Below are positions 1 through 8,329 of a stretch of 64,000 nucleotides of DNA, piece after piece (the first letter of the stretch is position 1; each line of letters begins with the position of its first letter). The stretch covers positions 59,411,242 to 59,475,241 of the forward strand of contig NC_071395.1 of assembly GCF_022682495.2 (NCBI RefSeq), given 5' to 3'. Source of the DNA: Desmodus rotundus. Lineage: Eukaryota > Chordata > Mammalia > Chiroptera > Phyllostomidae. The notes under the pieces were generated by a model. It was not told the DNA's origin. It did not search any database and saw only the letters and a program-made list of their open reading frames with translations. The position numbers were made by a program, and so were the translations under genes.

Positions 1-10
1 TCTGTTTAAA

Positions 11-238
11 GATAGAGTTAGGGTTAGGGCTAGCATTACGATTACGGTAAGGATAAGCTTTATTATTAGGGTAGGGATAGGGATAGGGATAGGGATAGGG
101 TTAGGGTTAGGGTTAGGGTTAGAGATAGGGTTAGGGTTAGGGTTAGGGTTAGGGTTAGCGTTAGCGTTAGGGTTAGGGATAGGGATAGGTTTAGCATTAG
201 CGTTTCGGTTAACGTTACATATAGGTTTAGGGCCAGGG
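11..238 (+). repeat. Degenerate telomere-like hexamer tract (reference copy)
   Basis: The 228 bp equal 38 hexamers in a single register. The order is fixed: two TTAGGG near the start, a degenerate part containing GCATTACGATTACGG, four ATAGGG repeats (about 73-101), four TTAGGG, one AGAGAT break at 120-125, five TTAGGG, two TTAGCG, TTAGGG, two ATAGGG, then decaying hexamers to GGGCCAGGG at 238. Every unit carries this tract at the same place. It resembles an old interstitial telomeric sequence that was captured and is now copied as part of the satellite. The top strand is the G-rich strand, so in a subtelomeric setting the nearest chromosome end would normally lie to the right. Confidence 0.93.
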
Positions 239-469
239 CTAAAGCCAGATGACGGCCACAGGTAGAGGAGTGTGTGTCCTAGAAGATCGTGCATTTCCTA
301 GCTCTCTTAGTTCTTCTGTGCTTTCATTGAGTCCGTTGAGGACGAGAAAGTGATTCTGTAGATCGTTGCACTGAAACACAGCCAGGTAAAAGACAACAGA
401 GCAAAAGAGCTGATCATAAGTGCTGAAGAGGGTATGTGATATGGTGCAAGGCACTCATTTCCAATTCAA
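239..469 (+). repeat. Post-tract spacer, likely tail of an ancestral block
   Basis: Non-telomeric 231 bp between the hexamer tract and the first block anchor. Its last third (TGCTGAAGAGGGTATGTGAT and on, 421-469) resembles 885-932 (TGCTGACAAGAGTACGTACT and on), which sits in the same position before the next anchor. I therefore read it as the tail of an ancestral block. This suggests that the telomere-like tract was inserted inside a block rather than between blocks. No coding or RNA gene signal is seen. Confidence 0.6.
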
Positions 470-932
470 CTGATACGAGCACATTGATCTAGAGCTGCGT
501 TCATGCTTAAAGCCACTTCTCAGGAACATGTTCATTCCCGAGTAACTTGGCAGCTTTCAAACCGTTCACTCCTGTGCTGTGTGAGAGAGTCACTCGAATA
601 GAGTAAGTGGACTGCTAGCTGCACATGCATTTCTACGTTGAAAACACTGTATGGGCAAAGTGAGGTAGTAGGCTGTTGCCTCTCTTCTTCCTGGGGCTAC
701 GCTTTTCTGATGGAAAAAGTACCTAGGAGAAAACTCTACTGTGGAAGCTCATTGCGCTTCAAGGATCACAAAGTGCTAGCTAGGCTAGCATTCCCTCCGT
801 TGCTGACGGGAAATCATTTCCGTAGCTCTTGGGCTATGACACGCGCCAGAGATCTTATATTGCAGCAAGGTTCTTGGACAGGATGCTGACAAGAGTACGT
901 ACTATGTGACACACCACTGCTTTCATCTCCTA
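470..932 (+). repeat. Internal block B of the unit (463 bp)
   Basis: Begins at the anchor CTGATACGAGCACATTG. It is colinear with block A at 1670-2081. Shared words in order are the anchor; CATTCCCGAG against GATTCCCTCG, each followed by GGAAGCTTT-like sequence; AATAGAGTAAGTGG against AATAGAGTCAGTGG; ATTTCTACGTTG against ATATCTACGTTC; AGCTCATTG at 746 against 1961; and GGAAATCATTTCC against GAAAATGATTTCA. Offsets from the two anchors differ by only 10-15 bases over 370 bases, so this is ancient duplication and not chance. The segment homologous to the CENP-B-box-like site is degraded here (CTTCTCAGGAACATG). Confidence 0.75.
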
Positions 933-1205
933 CTGAAATGAGAACATTGCTAACACGTCAAATAGTGTGGATGGCTTTTGTTGAGAACACTTTTCGCACG
1001 ACTTGATATAATTCCTGAATGGTGCAGGGGAGCGCATAGTCCTCCCTGCTGTGTTCTCAGAGTGGAATGAGTGGCCTGGTAGGCCCATGGCGTACTTTTA
1101 GCTTCTTCCTCTTTGAATGCTTCACGAACGGGTGGAGTCCGAGGGACGTAGTATAGTCTCCATGGTTTCTGAGGCTACAGTCTTCTTCTCCCATCACATC
1201 TACTA
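933..1205 (+). repeat. Internal block C of the unit (273 bp, shortened)
   Basis: Begins at CTGAAATGAGAACATTG, the same anchor as in blocks A, B and D. It continues with ATAATTCCTGAATGG near 1008 (like GATTCCCGAGTGAG of block D) and GTGGAATGAGTGGCCTGG near 1062 (like AATAGAGTCAGTGGGCTG of block A). It is about 190 bp shorter than B and D, so part of the ancestral block appears to be missing. The box-homologous segment reads TTTTCGCACGACTTGAT and does not match the consensus. Confidence 0.6.
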
Positions 1206-1669
1206 CCGAAATGCCAACATTGAGAAGACGTGGAACACTGAGACGGCTTTGGGGAAAAACCCGCTTCCTACGAAATAGGTTGATTCCCGAGTGAGTTTGA
1301 GGAGCAAACAAATCTTCACGAACATATTATCTTCCACTGGGAGCCCCCCAGGCTACTCTGACATTCATATTCCCTTAGACCTTCAGAGACTTGGAGGCCA
1401 GGTCGCGTAGCGTGGCCCAGCGGCCTTCCAACGTCCGGATACGCTTTCCTCGCAGAACGCAGAGTTTGGCGAAAACAGTGGTAGCCAAGCTTACTCTCGG
1501 GCACAGTTGGCATAGTCCTGTGCTTCCGTTCACTCATTTGCTTTGGGGAACGTGATTGCACAAGTCTGTGCCTAGCAAAGTTACCGCCAAGGTGATCATA
1601 CAGAAAACCCATTGAAACGACCTGCTAAATCGGTGGCTTCTAGCGGCATCCCACACATTTCGCACTCTA
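1206..1669 (+). repeat. Internal block D of the unit (464 bp), carries the box
   Basis: Begins at CCGAAATGCCAACATTG, followed by the CENP-B-box-like site and TTGATTCCCGAGTGAGTTTG, which matches the second anchor of blocks A and B. The later half is less similar to the other blocks and is the most CpG-dense part of the unit (about 1402-1475). A single G is deleted from GCAAAGTTACC near 1580 in units 2, 6, 8 and 10, which shows length is not held to a reading frame. Confidence 0.65.
1259..1275 (-). other. CENP-B-box-like 17-mer (reference copy)
   Basis: Read on the minus strand the site is TTTCGTAGGAAGCGGGT. It has all nine fixed bases of the CENP-B box core (NTTCGNNNNANNCGGGN) and fits 15 of 17 positions of the human consensus YTTCGTTGGAARCGGGA; the two misfits are positions 7 and 17. 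The same site is present in every unit: 3340, 5420, 7507, 9576, 11663, 13743, 15836, 17916, 20009, 22089, 24188, 26269, 28362, 30443, 32524, 34605, 36698, 38779, 40872, 42964, 45056, 47149, 49230, 51323, 53416, 55509, 57590, 59683, 61775 and 63868 (starts). CENP-B is a centromere protein derived from a pogo-type transposase that binds this box. Whether it is bound here is inference. Confidence 0.6.
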
Positions 1670-2081
1670 CTGAAACGAGTCCATTGACCTAGTGTTACCC
1701 GCTGGAGATGAAGTCTTCTAATAAGGCACTTGTACGAAACATCCTGATTCCCTCGTTGTTTGGAAGCTTTCCATGAATTCCTTGCTGTTCTATCAGAAGG
1801 AAATTCAATCGAATAGAGTCAGTGGGCTGTGAGCTTCATGGGCATATCTACGTTCGAGAAACAGTTTTGTCCACAAGACATAGTAGTGAGTAGCTGCAGG
1901 AGATCTTCGGCCTCTGCTATTCTCCTGGAAAACATAGAGCGGCGAAAAGCCCACACTCGCAGCTCATTGTCCTGCGAAGGTCTGAAACTGCTATGCTCCT
2001 GTTCATTCACTACGGATTGAAAATGATTTCAGTAGCATTTAGTTTAGGACACAACCCACAGCTCGGATATATCAGAAGATT
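1670..2081 (+). repeat. Internal block A of the unit, ends at the tract
   Basis: Begins at CTGAAACGAGTCCATTG and runs to the start of the next telomere-like tract. It is colinear with block B (see that entry). The box-homologous segment is CTTGTACGAAACATCC, where the CGAA half survives and the CCCG half is lost. The last ~270 bp (about 1815-2081) are the least variable part of the unit: I saw only three kinds of difference there in 30 copies, namely a C for A in units 19, 24 and 28, an A for C in units 20 and 21, and a one-base deletion in unit 29. Confidence 0.7.
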
Positions 2082-4161
2082 TCTGTTTAAAGATAGAGTT
2101 AGGGTTAGGGCTAGCATTACGATTACGGTAAGGATAAGCTTTATTATTAGGGTAGGGATAGGGATAGGGATAGGGATAGGGTTAGGGTTAGGGTTAGGGT
2201 TAGAGATAGGGTTAGGGTTAGGGTTAGGGTTAGGGTTAGCGTTAGCGTTAGGGTTAGGGATAGGGATAGGTTTAGCATTAGCGTTTGGGTTAACGTTACA
2301 TATAGGTTTAGGGCCAGGGCTAAAGCTAGATGACGGCCACAGGTAGAGGAGTGTGTGTCCTAGAAGATCGTGCATTTCATAGCTCTCTTAGTTCTTCTGT
2401 GCTTTCATTGAGTCCGTTGAGGACGAGAAAGTGATTCTGTAGATCGTTGCACTGAAACACAGCCAGGTAAAAGATAACAGAGCAAAAGAGCTGATCATAA
2501 GTGCTGAAGAGGGTATGTGATATGGTGCAAGGCACTCATTTCCAATTCAACTGATACGAGCACATTGATCTAGAGCTGCGTTCATGCTTAAAGCCACTTC
2601 TCAGGAACATGTTCATTCCCGAGTAACTTGGCAGCTTTCAAGCCGTTCACTCCTGTGCTGTGTGAGAGAGTCACTCGAATAGAGTAAGGGGACTGCTAGC
2701 TGCACATGCATTTCTACGTTGAAAACACTGTATGGGCAAAGTGAGGTAGTAGGCTGTTGCCTCTCTTCTTCCTGGGGCTACGCTTTTCTGATGGAAAAAG
2801 TACCTAGGAGAAAACTCTACTGTGGAAGCTCATTCCGCTTCAAGGATCACAAAGTGCTAGCTAGGCTAGCATTCCCTCCGTTGCTGACGGGAAATCATTT
2901 CCGTAGCTCTTGGGCTATGACACGAGCCAGAGATCCTATATTGCAGCAAGGTTCTTGGACAGGATGCTGACAAGAGTACGTACTATGTGACACACCACTG
3001 CTTGCATCTCCTACTGAAATGAGAACATTGCTAACACGACAAATAGTGTGGATGGCTTTTGTAGAGAACACTTTTCGCACGACTTGATATAATTCCTGAA
3101 TGGTGCAGGGGAGCGCAAAGTCTTCCCTGCTGTATTCTCAGAGTGGAATGAGTGGCCTGGTAGGCCCATGGCGTACTTTTAGCTTCTTCCTCTTTGAATG
3201 CTTCACGAACGGGTGGAGTCCGAGGGACGTAGTATAGTCTCCATGGTTTCTGAGGCTACAGTCTTCTTCTCCCATCACATCTACTACCGAAATGCCAACA
3301 TTGAGAAGACGTTGAACACTGAGACGGCTTTGGAGAAAAACCCGCTTCCTACGAAATAGGTTGATTCCCGAGTGAGTTTGAGGAGCAAACAAATCTTCAC
3401 GAACGTATTATCTTCCACTGGGAGCCCCACAGGCTACTCTGACATTCATATTCCCTTAGATCTTCAGAGACTTGGAGGCCAGGTCGCGTAGCGTGGCCCA
3501 GCGGCCTTCCAACGTCTGGATACGCTTTCCTCGCAGAACGCAGAGTTTGGCGAAAACAGTGGTAGCCAAGCTTACTCTCGGGCACAGTTGGCATAGTCCT
3601 GTGCTTCCGTTCACTCATTTGCTTTGGGGAACGTGATTGCACAAGTCTGTGCCTAGCAAATTACCGCCAAGGTGATCATACAGAAAACCCATTGAAACGA
3701 CCTGCTAAATCGGTGGCTTCTAGCGGCATCCCACACATTTCGCACTCAACTGAAACGAGTCCATTGACCTAGTGTTACCCGCTGGAGATGAAGTCTTCTA
3801 ATAAGGCACTTGTACGAAACATCCTGATTCCCTCGTTGTTTGGAAGCTTTCCATGAATTCCTTGCTGTTCTATCAGAAGGAAATTCAATCGAATAGAGTC
3901 AGTGGGCTGTGAGCTTCATGGGCATATCTACGTTCGAGAAACAGTTTTGTCCACAAGACATAGTAGTGAGTAGCTGCAGGAGATCTTCGGCCTCTGCTAT
4001 TCTCCTGGAAAACATAGAGCGGCGAAAAGCCCACACTCGCAGCTCATTGTCCTGCGAAGGTCTGAAACTGCTATGCTCCTGTTCATTCACTACGGATTGA
4101 AAATGATTTCAGTAGCATTTAGTTTAGGACACAACCCACAGCTCGGATATATCAGAAGATT
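2082..4161 (+). repeat. Satellite unit 2 (S class)
   Basis: 2,080 bp. Tract 2092-2319 (228 bp); box 3340-3356. Same subtype as units 3, 7, 9, 11 and 13 (CACGACAAATAG and TTTTGTAGAGAAC in block C). One G is missing at 3660/3661, a deletion shared with units 6, 8 and 10. Confidence 0.95.
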
Positions 4162-6242
4162 TCTGTTTAAAGATAGAGTTAGGGTTAGGGCTAGCATTAC
4201 GATTACGGTAAGGATAAGCTTTATTATTAGGGTAGGGATAGGGATAGGGATAGGGATAGGGTTAGGGTTAGGGTTAGGGTTAGAGATAGGGTTAGGGTTA
4301 GGGTTAGGGTTAGGGTTAGCGTTAGCGTTAGGGTTAGGGATAGGGATAGGTTTAGCATTAGCGTTTGGGTTAACGTTACATATAGGTTTAGGGCCAGGGC
4401 TAAAGCTAGATGACGGCCACAGGTAGAGGAGTGTGTGTCCTAGAAGATCGTGCATTTCATAGCTCTCTTAGTTCTTCTGTGCTTTCATTGAGTCCGTTGA
4501 GGACGAGAAAGTGATTCTGTAGATCGTTGCACTGAAACACAGCCAGGTAAAAGATAACAGAGCAAAAGAGCTGATCATAAGTGCTGAAGAGGGTATGTGA
4601 TATGGTGCAAGGCACTCATTTCCAATTCAACTGATACGAGCACATTGATCTAGAGCTGCGTTCATGCTTAAAGCCACTTCTCAGGAACATGTTCATTCCC
4701 GAGTAACTTGGCAGCTTTCAAGCCGTTCACTCCTGTGCTGTGTGAGAGAGTCACTCGAATAGAGTAAGGGGACTGCTAGCTGCACATGCATTTCTACGTT
4801 GAAAACACTGTATGGGCAAAGTGAGGTAGTAGGCTGTTGCCTCTCTTCTTCCTGGGGCTACGCTTTTCTGATGGAAAAAGTACCTAGGAGAAAACTCTAC
4901 TGTGGAAGCTCATTCCGCTTCAAGGATCACAAAGTGCTAGCTAGGCTAGCATTCCCTCCGTTGCTGACGGGAAATCATTTCCGTAGCTCTTGGGCTATGA
5001 CACGAGCCAGAGATCCTATATTGCAGCAAGGTTCTTGAACAGGATGCTGACAAGAGTACGTACTATGTGACACACCACTGCTTGCATCTCCTACTGAAAT
5101 GAGAACATTGCTAACACGACAAATAGTGTGGATGGCTTTTGTAGAGAACACTTTTCGCACGACTTGATATAATTCCTGAATGGTGCAGGGGAGCGCAAAG
5201 TCTTCCCTGCTGTATTCTCAGAGTGGAATGAGTGGCCGGGTAGGCCCATGGCGTACTTTTAGCTTCTTCCTCTTTGAATGCTTCACGAACGGGTGGAGTC
5301 CGAGGGACGTAGTATAGTCTCCATGGTTTCTGAGGCTACAGTCTTCTTCTCCCATCACATCTACTACCGAAATGCCAACATTGAGAAGACGTGGAACACT
5401 GAGACGTCTTTGGAGAAAAACCCGCTTCCTACGAAATAGGTTGATTCCCGAGTGAGTTTGAGGAGCAAACAAATCTTCACGAACGTATTATCTGCCACTG
5501 GGAGCCCCACAGGCTACTCTGACATTCATATTCCCTTAGATCTTCAGAGACTTGGAGGCCAGGTCACGTAGCGTGGCCCAACGGCCTTCCAACGTCTGGA
5601 TACGCTTTCCTCGCAGAACGCAGAGTTTGGCGAAAACAGTGGTAGCGAAGCTTACTCTCGGGCACAGTTGTCATAGTCCTGTGCTTCCGTTCACTCATTT
5701 GCTTTGGGGAACGTGATTGCACAAGTCTGTGCCTAGCAAAGTTACCGCCAAGGTGATCATACAGAAAACCCATTGAAACGACCTGCTAAATCGGTGGCTT
5801 CTAGCGGCATCCCACACATTTCGCACTCTACTGAAACGAGTCCATTGACCTAGTGTTACCCGCTGGAGATGAAGTCTTCTAATAAGGTACTTGTACGAAA
5901 CATCCTGATTCCCTCGTTGTTTGGAAGCTTTCCATGAATTCCTTGCTGTACTATCAGAAGGAAATTCAGTCGAATAGAGTCAGTGGGCTGTGAGCTTCAT
6001 GGGCATATCTACGTTCGAGAAACAGTTTTGTCCACAAGACATAGTAGTGAGTAGCTGCAGGAGATCTTCGGCCTCTGCTATTCTCCTGGAAAACATAGAG
6101 CGGCGAAAAGCCCACACTCGCAGCTCATTGTCCTGCGAAGGTCTGAAACTGCTATGCTCCTGTTCATTCACTACGGATTGAAAATGATTTCAGTAGCATT
6201 TAGTTTAGGACACAACCCACAGCTCGGATATATCAGAAGATT
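4162..6242 (+). repeat. Satellite unit 3 (S class)
   Basis: 2,081 bp. Tract 4172-4399; box 5420-5436. It shares TTCTTGAACAGG (near 5034) with units 9 and 11, and GACGTCTTTGG (near 5404) with unit 9, more than 12 kb away. Private changes include GTCACGTAG at 5566 (a CpG to CpA change) and GGCCGGGTAG near 5235. Confidence 0.95.
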
Positions 6243-8329
6243 TCTGTTTAAAGATAGAGTTAGGGTTAGGGCTAGCATTACGATTACGGTAAGGATAAGC
6301 TTTATTATTAGGGTAGGGATAGGGATAGGGATAGGGATAGGGTTAGGGTTAGGGTTAGGGTTAGGGTTATAGATAGGGTTAGGGTTAGGGTTAGGGTTAG
6401 GGTTAGCGTTAGCGTTAGGGTTAGGGATAGGGATAGGTTTAGCATTAGCGTTTCGGTTAACGTTACATATAGGTTTAGGGCCAGGGCTAAAGCCAGATGA
6501 CGGCCACAGGTAGAGGAGTGTGTGTCCTAGAAGATCGTGCATTTCCTAGCTCTCTTAGTTCTTCTGTGCTTTCATTGAGTCCGTTGAGGACGAGAAAGTG
6601 ATTCTGTAGATCGTTGCACTGAAACACAGCCAGGTAAAAGACAACAGAGCAAAAGAGCTGATCATAAGTGCTGAAGAGGGTATGTGATATGGTGCAAGGC
6701 ACTCATTTCCAATTCAACTGATACGAGCACATTGATCTAGAGCTGCGTTCATGCTTAAAGCCACTTCTCAGGAACATGTTCATTCCCGAGTAACTTGGCA
6801 GCTTTCAAACCGTTCACTCCTGTGCTGTGTGAGAGAGTCACTCGAATAGAGTAAGGGGACTGCTAGCTGCACATGCATTTCTACGTTGAAAACACTGTAT
6901 GGGCAAAGTGAGGTAGTAGGCTGTTGCCTCTCTTCTTCCTGGGGCTACGCTTTTCTGATGGAAAAAGTACCTAGGAGAAAACTCTACTGTGGAAGCTCAT
7001 TGCGCTTCAAGGATCACAAAGTGCTAGCTAGGCTAGCATTCCCTCCGTTGCTGACGGGAAATCATTTCCGTAGCTCTTGGGCTATGACACGCGCCAGAGA
7101 TCCTATATTGCAGCAAGGTTCTTGGACAGGATGCTGACAAGAGTACGTACTATGTGACACACCACTGCTTTCATCTCCTACTGAAATGAGAACATTGGTA
7201 ACACGTCAAATAGTGTGGATGGCTTTTGTTGAGAACACTTTTCGCACGACTTGATATAATTCCTGAATGGTGCTGGGGAGCGCATAGTCCTCCCTTCTGT
7301 ATTCTCAGAGTGGAATGAGTGGCCTGGTAGGCCCATGGCGTACTTTTAGCTTCTTCCTCTTTGAATGCTTCACGAACGGGTGGAGTCCGAGGGACGTAGT
7401 ATAGTCTCCATGGTTTCTGAGGCTACAGTCTTCTTCTCCCATCACATCTACTACCGAAATGCCAACATTGAGAAGACGTGGAACACTGAGACGGCTTTGG
7501 GGAAAAACCCGCTTCCTACGAAATAGGTTGATTCCCGAGTGAGTTTGAGGAGCAAACAAATCTTCACGAACGTATTATCTTCCACTGGGAGCCCCCCAGG
7601 CTACTCTGACATTCATATTCCCTTAGACCTTCAGAGACTTGGAGGCCAGGTCGCGTAGCGTGGCCCAGCGGCCTTCCAACGTCCGGATACGCTTTCCTCT
7701 CAGAACGCAGAGTTTGGCGAAAACAGTGGTAGCGAAGCTTACTCTCGGGCACAGTTGGCATAGTCCTGTGCTTCCGTTCACTCATTTGCTTTGGGGAACG
7801 TGATTGCACAAGTCTGTGCCTAGCAAAGTTACCGCCAAGGTGATCATACAGAAAACCCATTGAAACGACCTGCTAAATCGGTGGCTTCTAGCGGCATCCC
7901 ACACATTTCGCACTCTACTGAAACGAGTCCATTGACCTAGTGTTACCCGCTGGAGATGAAGTCTTCTAATAAGGCACTTGTACGAAACATCCTGATTCCC
8001 TCGTTGTTTGGAAGCTTTCCATGAATTCCTTGCTGTTCTATCAGAAGGAAATTCAATCGAATAGAGTCAGTGGGCTGTGAGCTTCATGGGCATATCTACG
8101 TTCGAGAAACAGTTTTGTCCACAAGACATAGTAGTGAGTAGCTGCAGGAGATCTTCGGCCTCTGCTATTCTCCTGGAAAACATAGAGCGGCGAAAAGCCC
8201 ACACTCGCAGCTCATTGTCCTGCGAAGGTCTGAAACTGCTATGCTCCTGTTCATTCACTACGGATTGAAAATGATTTCAGTAGCATTTAGTTTAGGACAC
8301 AACCCACAGCTCGGATATATCAGAAGATT
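6243..8329 (+). repeat. Satellite unit 4 (S-derived, 234 bp tract)
   Basis: 2,087 bp. Tract 6253-6486, one hexamer longer than S, with five TTAGGG before a private TATAGATAGGG break near 6368; box 7507-7523. Body of the unit 1 and unit 5 subtype. The break creates a stop in the frame that is open through the tract in other copies. Confidence 0.95.

Larger units (their letters stand above)
1..2081 (+). repeat. Satellite unit 1 (S class), reference unit
   Basis: Full 2,081 bp copy used here as reference. The telomere-like tract is 11-238 (228 bp) and the CENP-B-box-like site is 1259-1275 on the minus strand. It belongs to a subtype shared with units 4 and 5: CGTTTCGG near the tract end, CACGCGCC in the second block and GGGGAAAAACCC beside the box. 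Private changes include GATCTTATAT where other copies read GATCCTATAT (near 855). Confidence 0.95.

Noticed and set aside
11..238. A true chromosome end
   Set aside because: The tract is short, degenerate, followed by non-telomeric sequence and repeated 31 times. No terminal run of perfect TTAGGG is present.
638..889. 83-codon plus-strand frame repeated in every unit
   Set aside because: No recognised family. A stop is gained at TTCTTGAAC in units 3, 9 and 11, and there is no consistent start context. It is explained by repetition of a chance open frame.
1057..1612. Two adjacent minus-strand frames of 84 and 98 codons in every unit
   Set aside because: A stop is gained in unit 13, and the longer frame is shifted by one-base deletions in units 2, 6, 8 and 10. 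The Arg-Arg-Lys-Arg stretch is the CENP-B-box-like DNA read in translation.
1819..2020. Two fully overlapping 63-codon frames on opposite strands, nearly identical in all units
   Set aside because: Identity holds at DNA level on both strands, including positions silent in either frame, and unit 29 has a frameshift there. This is satellite homogenisation, not protein conservation.
1993..2346. 117-131 codon plus-strand frames with long Gly-Leu and Gly-Ile runs, one per unit
   Set aside because: The runs are simply translation of TTAGGG and ATAGGG hexamers. The frame is truncated in unit 4 by the TATAGAT break and extended in unit 6 by a changed stop.
2010..2375. Minus-strand frames with Asn-Pro and Ile-Pro repeats, superficially like malaria circumsporozoite repeats
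   Set aside because: They are the reverse complement of the same hexamers. No signal peptide or conserved domain is present, and the overlapping plus-strand frame has the same status.
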